A DNA stretch of 64,000 bases, from positions 1 to 64,000 of the forward strand of contig QNGE01001220.1 of NCBI GenBank assembly GCA_008508345.1, read 5' to 3'. The notes under the pieces are model-generated. The model was not told the DNA's origin. It saw nothing but the letters and a program-made list of their open reading frames with translations, and searched no databases. Of the stretch, positions 1-9,996 are shown piece by piece. How positions within the stretch are numbered: position 1 is the stretch's first letter; each line of letters opens with the position of its first letter. The stretch comes from Paragonimus westermani (lineage: Eukaryota; Platyhelminthes; Trematoda; Plagiorchiida; Troglotrematidae). A program made the position numbers and the translations under genes.

Positions 1-1818
1 CATAACAACACCATCGTACACAAGGCCCTGTTCGTCAGTGCCAGTTCGCCCTGGTAATTAATATGCATGGATGTGTGTGAGTGTACGTGTATTTATGTGG
101 TTGTTGATTTTGTTGTTTAACTACACAGTGCCTATTGAACTTCGCTATACAAACCCACAGAATGCAGTATGTGCCTGATGGGATGCAGCGAAATGTGCTC
201 GAGAGTTACATTGAGCAAAAAACTGCTTCCGAATTCTTTGTTCAAAGTGTGAACAGTTTCTCTCACTGAGGCTTTGGCTGTTGCAATCTGTATAAGACGA
301 CTCGCCCATGAGACCGATACTATCTCGGGAAAGTCATGATAGCCTGTCAATTGAGTGTGCATCCTGCTTTACAGGAATCGTGTTTCTTACGTCTCATTTG
401 CTAGGTATTGATTATGATTTAGTTTTGTCCGCAAACCCATTCAGCTCATTCTAAACATCCCTGGTTGCATGAGTCGGGTTGGGTGATTTCTAACCAACCT
501 GCTTTGTCAGTTACGCTGGCTGACGTGGTCACATAGACAGAAGCGGACTGGTCATTGCAGACAGAGTCATGCAATGTCATCAAACACTCACGACACTCTG
601 GCCTCTGGGTCAGCTCTCTTCAAGGTAGCATAATGGTTTGAGCACTGGTGTGAGATGGTAGCCCCAGTACCAGGTTTGAGCAGATGTCGTAAGCCCACAA
701 GCAACAGTGGCCGCGAGAGTGCAGCTACCGACTTGAAGGTGAGTTTGTGTGAAGGGATACGAATGGGGGACTGGAAGGAGACGGGGAAGAGAGGAATAGG
801 CAACAGAGTGATTAACATGAGATAGCAGTGTTGTTGGACATTGGATGTGTCAGGGCAGCAACTGTGGTCCTTGTGCCGTTCCTAGCATTTACCACTTTGA
901 TCTGAGTACCTTTACTCGGGTAAGTATTTGCGACAGGCGTCTGGTTCTTATTTTCTGGCAGGTGTCCGTGCAGCTGTATGTTTTTTACCCCATCAAAATC
1001 AAGGAGTCAGACAATGGAGCTTGATAACGTTCTGTGGTAACGTGCCAATCGGTGTATAGCCAAAACCTAGACAAATATAGTAACACGACAGACAGTCTGG
1101 TGGAAGCGTGCTGATCCACTGTGGCGAGACTGTTAACAGTTGGTAAGAAAATGAGTTGGAAAAAGTCGATTGTTTGATGTTACATCGGTTGTCAGTAACA
1201 GCCAGAACTCGGTCGCAACTCCATTGTACCTTACACCTCCGTTTGCGTGTACATATACATTCACTCACACGGTCACTTACATCTTCGTACTCACCGCTGC
1301 TAGGTGCCCTCCCGGTGGGCACACTTGTTGTCATACTGTGATTGCTAAAACCATCCTGTATACAAACGTATTCATGTGAAACGGTGCCTGTTTGCTGGGA
1401 CCGAGTTCGAAATGGTTTGGTTTCGGGACACAGCGGTGGAACGCGTGATTGCATTTTTTCATGAAGAATTGGACAGAAGGAGCATTTACTGTTGACTTTT
1501 TAAAATCTGTTGAAATAATTTTGAGATAGTTCTGCTTTGTTTGCTTCGTGGTCAACGGTGGCCCGACGTTTTGTAATCCCTTTTAAATGAACAGCACTGA
1601 TCATCCTCACTCACTTTAGGTATTGCTGACATTTTCTTTACTGTTATTCACTCTGAGTCCTGTACATTTCTAAATGCGAAAAAATTGGACATTCCTCCTC
1701 AATATTTCTTCCTGAGTAACTCAAAATTCCTATCGTTTCCCAACTAATGAACACCCGTTTTGCTCTGGCCCAACCACTGACCATTTTTTGAGTAGGTCCA
1801 ATATCGCTTTTTTGTCAC
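1..1818 (+). repeat. left arm of large inverted repeat
   Basis: This arm is the reverse complement of 3089-4906. Position x pairs with 4907-x, and every stretch I compared was identical, including several mirrored open frames. The arm begins at the window edge, so it may extend further left. It ends at 1818, directly before an undetermined base at 1819. Its first 30 bases are the reverse complement of the 5' end of the truncated Penelope-like reverse transcriptase at 4877. Bases 31-284 are related to a terminal-repeat-like sequence also found at 5865-6111. The rest of the arm shows no recognisable gene. Confidence 0.97.
615..690 (+). repeat. tRNA-like (possible SINE head), left arm
   Basis: TAGCATAATGG at 626-636 resembles a polymerase III A box. 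GGTTTGAGCAG at 673-683 resembles a partial B box, 47 nt downstream, which is tRNA-like spacing. No cloverleaf can be drawn convincingly and the B box lacks the conserved CC, so this would be a decayed tRNA-derived repeat at best. A mirrored copy lies in the other arm at about 4217-4292 on the minus strand. Confidence 0.28.
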
Positions 1819-3088
1819 NTTGTCACACACTATTGCAAGAAGCAAGACAGAAAACGTCAGCGTACAGCTTTTCAACGTGTTGTTGGAATTAGAAACTCTT
1901 CATGGGACGCAATCGCCAACGAACCACTTAGGCATTCTGGCGAAGAGTCCGCTTTGTTCATTTCAATCGCGACAATGAAATTCCTGAGTTAATTCCCGAT
2001 GGTCTGTTTGCAATTGGTAACCATAATGCATGCTGCAGCTCTGTTACTTGAAGCGTTAGATCGGAGTTGTGTGTCCTGTCCGGGTTAGTGCTGAATTTTG
2101 TCTAATACTTTGCTCCTATGCTGCTTTTCAATGCCAAGCGATGAGCTTCAAAAGACAAACTAGGTAGGGTTTAAATAAGTGTCATTTGCGACGGTTGATG
2201 ATCCGTTTGGAAGTAATTTACGCCATTTGGGGTTAAGGTGGGTGGTGATTTACACCTTTTGGGACTCATTTAGGACTGCACTGCTGTCTTAGCTGTTTAC
2301 TTAAGAGAGGTTTTTGTCTTTTGACTTGGACACGTCGGATAGTGTGTCGTTTGTTAAAACTGCGCTTGATTTTGTCTCCCAGATACCCAGGAAGTCCTGG
2401 CTGCATTGTGTGAAGGGTTTCATTAACCCAAATTAGTGATTTACGTAATTTACCTCTAATTGTACCCACACAGGCGCAACCGATGGGCAAATCTTTATAG
2501 TTTGGCAGGGACCGGATGCAGTGAACACATATCGGATGCTGTGTTCTCAGATTTCGTCAGTGTTGGATCGCAAAACACATGGAACCCTTAGGCAAAAACG
2601 AGATCTCGTGGCATCCAAGGAATGAGTCCGTATTTGGTCTCATCCTTCGTCTGTAACAACTCGTTCGAAGTAAAAATGGGTGGGATCTTACTTCTCTTTC
2701 TCTGATCACTGCTTAATCCAATTTTATTCCTGATTTGTACAAATTAACTCTTTTGGAACAGCCTAGCAAAATGGTACCAGTCAGCTCACACCTTCGAAAG
2801 CCGTACGGCAATGAAAACCAAGACGCAACACGCTGACCCTTTTCAACCGACCCAAAAAAATACTGTACGAAGAAAACACTTCCATTTAATGAGCCGTGGG
2901 ACAAGTAATGGGTTTAGCTGTGAGGTGGACGTTACGAATTAACAGGCAAAACGGTTACTGAGAAGATGCGAGTGAAAACTTGATTTAGCACGTTATTAAT
3001 TGATTCAATGTACAGCAAACTTCATTCCCTCACCTAGAGTGTGGGAAATCCTCGATCAAGTCGACAACTATGCAGCGCCCAATAGTGG
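1819..3088. other. spacer of the palindrome; starts with an N
   Basis: This 1.27-kb unique sequence separates the arms. It starts with the undetermined base at 1819, and the heptamer ttgtcac occurs on both sides of that base. That pattern is expected when two overlapping sequence ends are butted together. I see no gene, RNA or mobile-element motif inside. Confidence 0.8.
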
Positions 3089-4906
3089 GTGACAAAAAAG
3101 CGATATTGGACCTACTCAAAAAATGGTCAGTGGTTGGGCCAGAGCAAAACGGGTGTTCATTAGTTGGGAAACGATAGGAATTTTGAGTTACTCAGGAAGA
3201 AATATTGAGGAGGAATGTCCAATTTTTTCGCATTTAGAAATGTACAGGACTCAGAGTGAATAACAGTAAAGAAAATGTCAGCAATACCTAAAGTGAGTGA
3301 GGATGATCAGTGCTGTTCATTTAAAAGGGATTACAAAACGTCGGGCCACCGTTGACCACGAAGCAAACAAAGCAGAACTATCTCAAAATTATTTCAACAG
3401 ATTTTAAAAAGTCAACAGTAAATGCTCCTTCTGTCCAATTCTTCATGAAAAAATGCAATCACGCGTTCCACCGCTGTGTCCCGAAACCAAACCATTTCGA
3501 ACTCGGTCCCAGCAAACAGGCACCGTTTCACATGAATACGTTTGTATACAGGATGGTTTTAGCAATCACAGTATGACAACAAGTGTGCCCACCGGGAGGG
3601 CACCTAGCAGCGGTGAGTACGAAGATGTAAGTGACCGTGTGAGTGAATGTATATGTACACGCAAACGGAGGTGTAAGGTACAATGGAGTTGCGACCGAGT
3701 TCTGGCTGTTACTGACAACCGATGTAACATCAAACAATCGACTTTTTCCAACTCATTTTCTTACCAACTGTTAACAGTCTCGCCACAGTGGATCAGCACG
3801 CTTCCACCAGACTGTCTGTCGTGTTACTATATTTGTCTAGGTTTTGGCTATACACCGATTGGCACGTTACCACAGAACGTTATCAAGCTCCATTGTCTGA
3901 CTCCTTGATTTTGATGGGGTAAAAAACATACAGCTGCACGGACACCTGCCAGAAAATAAGAACCAGACGCCTGTCGCAAATACTTACCCGAGTAAAGGTA
4001 CTCAGATCAAAGTGGTAAATGCTAGGAACGGCACAAGGACCACAGTTGCTGCCCTGACACATCCAATGTCCAACAACACTGCTATCTCATGTTAATCACT
4101 CTGTTGCCTATTCCTCTCTTCCCCGTCTCCTTCCAGTCCCCCATTCGTATCCCTTCACACAAACTCACCTTCAAGTCGGTAGCTGCACTCTCGCGGCCAC
4201 TGTTGCTTGTGGGCTTACGACATCTGCTCAAACCTGGTACTGGGGCTACCATCTCACACCAGTGCTCAAACCATTATGCTACCTTGAAGAGAGCTGACCC
4301 AGAGGCCAGAGTGTCGTGAGTGTTTGATGACATTGCATGACTCTGTCTGCAATGACCAGTCCGCTTCTGTCTATGTGACCACGTCAGCCAGCGTAACTGA
4401 CAAAGCAGGTTGGTTAGAAATCACCCAACCCGACTCATGCAACCAGGGATGTTTAGAATGAGCTGAATGGGTTTGCGGACAAAACTAAATCATAATCAAT
4501 ACCTAGCAAATGAGACGTAAGAAACACGATTCCTGTAAAGCAGGATGCACACTCAATTGACAGGCTATCATGACTTTCCCGAGATAGTATCGGTCTCATG
4601 GGCGAGTCGTCTTATACAGATTGCAACAGCCAAAGCCTCAGTGAGAGAAACTGTTCACACTTTGAACAAAGAATTCGGAAGCAGTTTTTTGCTCAATGTA
4701 ACTCTCGAGCACATTTCGCTGCATCCCATCAGGCACATACTGCATTCTGTGGGTTTGTATAGCGAAGTTCAATAGGCACTGTGTAGTTAAACAACAAAAT
4801 CAACAACCACATAAATACACGTACACTCACACACATCCATGCATATTAATTACCAGGGCGAACTGGCACTGACGAACAGGGCCTTGTGTACGATGGTGTT
4901 GTTATG
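3089..4906 (-). repeat. right arm of large inverted repeat
   Basis: This is the reverse complement of 1-1818. Its outer end runs into a truncated Penelope-like reverse transcriptase, and 4623-4876 is the inverted copy of the repeat at 5865-6111. The small open frames in this arm (for example 3453-3908 and 4545-4775) are exact mirror images of frames in the left arm. They lack any recognisable domain, so they are not called as genes. The lack of divergence means either a very recent event or an assembly artefact. Confidence 0.97.
4623..4876 (-). repeat. inverted flank of PLE copy A, left
   Basis: Read on the minus strand, this segment matches 5865-6111 with scattered substitutions. Both start with ttcgtcagt followed by a shared gccctggtaatt block and a gatgtgtgtgagtgt block. 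The two copies lie in opposite orientation on either side of a truncated Penelope-like element. PLEs are known to carry LTR-like terminal repeats that can be inverted relative to each other, so these are probably such repeats. The mirrored copy in the left palindrome arm is 31-284. Confidence 0.8.
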
Positions 4907-5149
4907 GACAATCCACCCGGTCTCTTACTAGCCGATATCTTCGTTGCCCACCTGGAGCAGAGGGCAGACGCTGTTATCATTCATGCTCTATCCTACCGGC
5001 GTTATGTTGATAGTGTATTGATGGTTACCAATACCAAGGAGATGAAAACGATTATGCTTGATGCAATGAGCGTTCTTGAAAGCGCCAGAACAACGGCTGT
5101 TTACTGCGGTCCGTCTGCTGCAAACACACTTAGACTGGGTAATACCTGA
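4886..5149 (+). pseudogene. PLE copy A: truncated reverse transcriptase
   Basis: An 87-codon open frame covers the palm of a Penelope-like reverse transcriptase, the enzyme that copies element RNA into DNA. The PPGLLLADIFVAHLE segment corresponds to the usual GSPLGPLLADIF motif. YRRYVDSVL corresponds to the catalytic YVDD box, but the second aspartate is serine (YVDS), so it cannot be active. The 5' half of the domain is missing, because the homology starts abruptly at 4877 where the inverted flank begins. The frame closes at 5149, and out-of-frame reverse transcriptase and linker remnants continue to about 5540. There is no true start; the N-terminal Met is incidental. Confidence 0.82.
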
Positions 5150-5545
5150 ACTTTCACAATTTTGTGCCGAATTAGCACTAGTGAGTTCTGGTGACAACTT
5201 TGTTCTATCGCGCAAGAAAGAGGTGTTCTAAGGAAAAATCGGCCAAAGTGATGTCATTGTTAAGAACCACGTTCAAAGATAATGGCTATCCATCGGCATT
5301 TGTTGAGAAATTAAGCAAACAAAGGCCGGCTGTCGCGAGGTGATCAACAGCCTCCATACTTAATGTCTACTCGCGTTTGCCATACAGGGGTGATGATATT
5401 GTCACTCTGTTGAAAACTCGATTCACAGCTTCTTTGGGATGCCTGATCTATGCAGCCCAATTAATCATGCTGTTCACCACCATCCGAATCTCAACACCAC
5501 CTCTGAAAAACACTGCTACCGCTTAACATCAAACCGTACATCATC
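5150..5545 (+). pseudogene. PLE copy A: thumb and linker remnant
   Basis: No single frame stays open, but pieces match the region between reverse transcriptase and endonuclease in PLEs. An NGYPSAFVEKL segment (about 5281-5313) resembles the conserved NGYP motif at the end of the polymerase. An LPYRGDDI segment (about 5379-5402) resembles the LPFKGD motif of the linker. At least three frame changes and stops are present. Confidence 0.6.
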
Positions 5546-5853
5546 TTGGAATTCTCGTATGATTGCCGGGCCTCCTACATAGGCAGAACGGAGCGGCAGT
5601 CACGTTATCGGGTTAACGAACACATTCTAGCTTGGGTTCGCAGAACGATTATGGATATTACAATGCCAGACTCAATTCAGAATTTGGTAACTCAGAGGGA
5701 ACCAGTGTCATCGACCGCACGACACCTGTTGACTTGTCGACCACAATAAAACCTAGAGAGAGCTTTTCGGATATGATACGTAACAAAAATCGAAGGCTTC
5801 TCCTGTTCGTGGAGGCGGTAGCAATTGGCAAATGGGATCCCCCATCTGTGTAG
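5546..5853 (+). pseudogene. PLE copy A: GIY-YIG endonuclease remnant
   Basis: The frame from 5546 reads CRASYIGRTERQ followed by RVNEH. This is the GIY-YIG core of Penelope-like endonucleases, which nick target DNA for insertion. After a +1 shift near 5640, the overlapping frame ending at 5853 carries FVEAVAIGKWDPPSV, matching the C-terminal EA-I helix with its catalytic glutamate. The domain is thus nearly full length but split by a frameshift. It sits in the expected order after the linker and ends 11 bases before the right inverted flank. Confidence 0.75.
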
Positions 5854-5864
5854 AGAAAGACTTT

Positions 5865-6111
5865 TTCGTCAGTACCAATTTGCCCTGGTAATTGATATGT
5901 ATGGATGTGTGTGAGTGTGTGGGCATTTGTGTGACCCTTGATTCCTTAGGTGAGCTTCACAACGCCTACCCAACTTTGATATAAAAAAGCACAGACTGCA
6001 GTATATGCCTGATGAGATGCATTGAAATGTGCTCGAGTGCTACAGTGTGCAAAAAAACAGTTCGACTTTTTGTTCGAAGTTGTCTTGGTCAAAAGGTGCT
6101 TTGCTGTTCAC
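5865..6111 (+). repeat. inverted flank of PLE copy A, right
   Basis: This is a diverged, oppositely oriented partner of 4623-4876. It begins with ttcgtcag 11 bases after the stop of the GIY-YIG remnant. Similarity runs through a cctgatg...gaaatgtgctcgag stretch and fades near 6111. It carries CTGATGA (6009-6015) followed eight bases later by GAAA (6024-6027). That is reminiscent of a hammerhead ribozyme core, which PLE terminal repeats of other animals contain. A complete fold is not evident here. Confidence 0.8.
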
Positions 6112-7246
6112 AGTTTGATTTTAAGTGAATAACTGTCTTGCTCTCCACTATCATTCTGAAACCATCTTCGCAATCACTACATTCCTCTCGTAAGTGAAAG
6201 TGACGATGAGGGGCTTGTAGTCGACTTCGTTGACATTCATGGTTAACTTTCGGTCCCGTGTCCAAATAGTGCCAGTCGCATGTAAACATGCTCAAGGAAA
6301 TCCACTTGAGACATCTCTCTCTCTCGCTTTTCTAACCCACACTTGCTATAAATATTCACTATTTTACACATATGAGTGTTTAAGTAGAAGCACCAGACTG
6401 CGACCAACAATTGATGGATTCAATGCGGTTGCGTAAGTGGTCTTCCTGAAACACGTTTGTTGTGGTCTTCGTGTGTGTATGTAGTCGTCACATCTGCGAA
6501 AGGTTGAGTGCCAAATAGCGTATTACAATTCACTCGGCGAGGGTCCGATAGCAACTCTCCGTACTTCTGGATACTGGCGCTTGTCTTCTATTGTCTGCAC
6601 CTTTGACGTATGATGTTGTGGTTACGCAGTCATCCTGTAGAGGATTGGAACGTTTCTGTCTGGAATCGTGCCTATTCTCCACAATAATTAAACCAGAAAA
6701 ACCGATTAGTGGACAACGACGTTTATTTTAAGAGGACCGGGAAAGCAAGCTGTAAGCAAAGCACAGCAGCAGCAAAGCGCGACCAACCAATATTTAGCGA
6801 TCGGAAATTGTAACCGTAAATGTGACCTAGGGTGGTCGAAATGAAAGGTAAAATAGGGACATGCAATCAAACACTATCAATAGTGTCAGCAGTCGAAATA
6901 AATGGTGGACTAGTTGGAACAGGCGGCAAACCAGGAGTGCCTCTCGAGCGCCCCCTTTAGAATTCATATAACTTGAAAGTCTTCGACGTAAGCTAAAGAA
7001 AATATAGCTGGAGACACTGGATTCACCATGGGATGAGTGGAGCGCGAGCGTATTCAAGAACAGCTATGTATGCCACGTGGAAGAAGGTTGATAACGGTGA
7101 AGAACGGTCGGTCTGCTCGCAATATCCGGAATTATTCATATGTTCCTAAAGTAGAGCTGTAGGAGCGGGCTACCGAATCCACCAGAACTCGAGGAGAAAA
7201 AGATAGGAGGTAGGCTTTCCCCACTGCTGCAACGACAGACGGCAGT
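6112..7246. other. no recognisable gene
   Basis: Only short frames without family motifs were found. The stretch around 6300-6320 has a simple TC run (ctctctctctcgc). No tRNA-like or coding-like segment was recognised. Confidence 0.6.
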
Positions 7247-7276
7247 GTGCTTCCCCCCACCGTGCTTCCCCCCACC
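7247..7276. repeat. 15-bp direct tandem repeat, two copies
   Basis: The unit gtgcttccccccacc occurs twice back to back, followed by a partial third copy (gtgct). It is a minisatellite-like element with no associated gene. Confidence 0.95.
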
Positions 7277-7423
7277 GTGCTCTGCACGTGACCTGCATGG
7301 TAGAAAGAAAATAAATATCTGGCGAGCAAAAATCATACACAGGCTCATTATGTAACATTATAGTGTTTGTTGAACTTCACGTATTGCTGTACAAAATGTT
7401 GCTCTTGCTTTAAACTGCCGCAC

Positions 7424-8104
7424 CGCGTCTCGTGATTTTTACACGACAGGTTACCTAGCTATTCGGTTTGGCAGAATGTCCATGCATGGAAATCTCAACA
7501 AGAAACTATATTTATACTGTAATCGTCTAGTTCGAATTACATCATTTCAGTTTCAGCAGAGAGTACTGGCCCACGTTCGAGTTCGGCAGTTGCGGTTGAC
7601 ATGAGACAAAAGTGGGCTACTCTCTGATTTAGTTCAAGCAACTGCAGTAGTCCACGGGCTTCATTCACGTCTATCTCGTACTTGAAATCATGAGATGATT
7701 GGGATGTAACTGAGTAGAACTACGGTCGAACTTGTAAGAATTACGGAACGCATCAGGGTGCAACAACGCAGAACGTGTGTTGCTGAGTTGCATGCATTAC
7801 TGGTAGGCTAAGTTGGAATAGTAAAACAAATGTGTGACAAAAATGGAGATAAAACATATCAGTAATATTCATTACGTTCTTCACACCTTGAATGCGTGTT
7901 GGGATATCTGTAATTCTGCGGTGGTTTCAATCCCCATCGTATAGATCCTCTGACTGTCGGTATTTCAAGTATTCAATGTTTCCCAAGTGTAGTATTTGTT
8001 TCGGAAGTGTTATCTTTGAGTGCAACGGTATTACCTCCAGCACTGACTTCAACATGACCAACGTGTCTCCAGCTGCAAGAACGGTGTTTGAAAGGAAGAA
8101 CATA
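7424..8104 (+). repeat. 681-bp tandem duplication, copy 1
   Basis: The unit starts at cgcgtctcgtg and repeats at 8105 with a constant offset of 681. The only difference I found is one base (aaactata at about 7504-7511 versus aaactcta in copy 2). It contains no recognisable protein domain. Short frames inside it (for example 7892-8116) repeat in copy 2 at 8573. Confidence 0.97.
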
Positions 8105-8784
8105 CGCGTCTCGTGATTTTTACACGACAGGTTACCTAGCTATTCGGTTTGGCAGAATGTCCATGCATGGAAATCTCAACAAGAAACTCTATTTATACTG
8201 TAATCGTCTAGTTCGAATTACATCATTTCAGTTTCAGCAGAGAGTACTGGCCCACGTTCGAGTTCGGCAGTTGCGGTTGACATGAGACAAAAGTGGGCTA
8301 CTCTCTGATTTAGTTCAAGCAACTGCAGTAGTCCACGGGCTTCATTCACGTCTATCTCGTACTTGAAATCATGAGATGATTGGGATGTAACTGAGTAGAA
8401 CTACGGTCGAACTTGTAAGAATTACGGAACGCATCAGGGTGCAACAACGCAGAACGTGTGTTGCTGAGTTGCATGCATTACTGGTAGGCTAAGTTGGAAT
8501 AGTAAAACAAATGTGTGACAAAAATGGAGATAAAACATATCAGTAATATTCATTACGTTCTTCACACCTTGAATGCGTGTTGGGATATCTGTAATTCTGC
8601 GGTGGTTTCAATCCCCATCGTATAGATCCTCTGACTGTCGGTATTTCAAGTATTCAATGTTTCCCAAGTGTAGTATTTGTTTCGGAAGTGTTATCTTTGA
8701 GTGCAACGGTATTACCTCCAGCACTGACTTCAACATGACCAACGTGTCTCCAGCTGCAAGAACGGTGTTTGAAAGGAAGAACAT
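8105..8784 (+). repeat. 681-bp tandem duplication, copy 2
   Basis: This is the second unit, nearly identical to 7424-8104, ending at acat (8781-8784) where the sequences diverge. The copies abut with no spacer. Such low divergence means either a young segmental duplication or an assembly duplication of one allele pair. Confidence 0.97.
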
Positions 8785-9020
8785 TGACCATGGGATCTCT
8801 GCCAGACGAAAACCCTTTTTTTAATAGCAAGATGCAATTGAATGTTTCTGGATAAACGCAACAATGTCTGTTTTAACACACGCCGAGCAAGCACGTTAGC
8901 AACGAGAATGAAAACTTAACTCGGCAGTGTTTCCAGTTACTTAATTTGGTGTGTATCCGTGTCGCATAAGGAAATTGTTGTTTGTTTGATCATCGTTCAC
9001 AAAAGAGCCTGATCTTTACG

Positions 9021-9562
9021 GAACAGTGGCAGACTTCAACGTGCGTGCCAATTTTTTCGCGAGTCCATTAAGCTGTATGTATCGTAGAGCAGTCAATAAT
9101 TGCTGACAGTCAAGTTCTTTAATCTAGTGCTCTAGGGACTTGGCAGTGACGTAGGCATGTTTCTCGGTGACCATAACAGCAGACACCTTCGTACCAGAGT
9201 ACTTTTCTAAGACCTGTTAGGAAAGCTTCGGGTCTTCAAGAATAATCATCAATAATATTTATAGCACAGCATTTCCCGAGAGAGACATCATAGTAGGTTG
9301 AATGCCTCAAAAATACCAGGCCATGGATGCCATTATGATTGTTTACTGTGACTCTACTCTATATATTTGGTACAATTTTTGCCAATGTGCTTAATATGTG
9401 ATTGCAATTTTGGTCACCAAAAGGATAAGCTTGCAACCTCGTCTTGTTCACTTCCAAATGTCTACAGTGTAGGTCCTCAAGGACATTAGAGCTTTGAGTC
9501 GGTAAGATTACAACACGACCAAAATAACGGTGATCCATCCATAATGATAGGCAAACTGTCAC
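9021..9562 (-). pseudogene. Ty3/gypsy integrase remnant
   Basis: Read from 9562 downward, GRVVILPTQSSNVLEDLHCR followed by HLEVNKTRLQA matches the HHCC zinc-binding head of gypsy integrases, which insert element DNA into chromosomes. Next, IIDDYS and RPEAFLTG (about 9239-9262 and below) match the first catalytic aspartate region. SAVMVTEKHAYVTAKSLEH (about 9124-9180) matches the second-aspartate block, but Asp is replaced by Glu in VTEKH. QLNGLAKKLARTLKSA (about 9030-9080) matches the SNGxxER block, with the catalytic Glu changed to Lys. Several stops and a short deletion break the frame. The order and spacing of four motifs make the call strong for a decayed copy. Confidence 0.68.
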
Positions 9563-9699
9563 TACGATGGTAAAGTGCAGGAATTTGACACTGCTCGTAT
9601 TGCGTCCAGTCGCATCTTAAGACACAGTATAAATTGTCCAATGTCAGCCTCATTTACCTGATTGGCAGAGGAATGCCAGAATGTAATAGGCGTAGAACC

Positions 9700-9996
9700 T
9701 TATATCCAAGAATAAAATATGCTGAGTTTGAAAGTGGAGCAGGCATTGAGAAAGTTCACGTATACGACGTGCCTACAAGAGAAGAAGGAATGATCGCGAG
9801 TGTCAACCCGCGTGGGTTGAAGAACAGCATAGGGGTCAAATAAACTCGGGTATGAATGTGAGATTATCGACTCAAAGTTACCAATGTCAACAACGAAATT
9901 GTGACTGTTGTCAGAAACAAACACTAAGGGTTTCAAAACAAATGGAGTAGTTCGAGGCAAAACAGATAAAGAAAGGATAAAGGTGTCTTCAGTCAA
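9700..9996 (-). pseudogene. probable gypsy aspartic protease remnant
   Basis: This 98-codon frame contains HNFVVDIGNFESIISHSYP. It resembles the active-site region (DTGS/A) of the retropepsin that matures gypsy Gag-Pol, with DIG in place of DTG. The downstream PYAVLQPTRVDTR stretch also resembles CsRn1-type gypsy proteases known from trematodes. It lies on the same strand and 138 bases upstream of the integrase remnant at 9562, so the intervening reverse transcriptase and RNase H have been lost. The call is less certain than the integrase. Confidence 0.45.

Noticed and set aside
999..1454. 151-codon minus-strand frame in the left arm (mirrored at 3453-3908)
   Set aside because: No domain, biased composition and mirrored by the palindrome; overlapping frames of similar length exist on the other strand. 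Not enough to call a gene.
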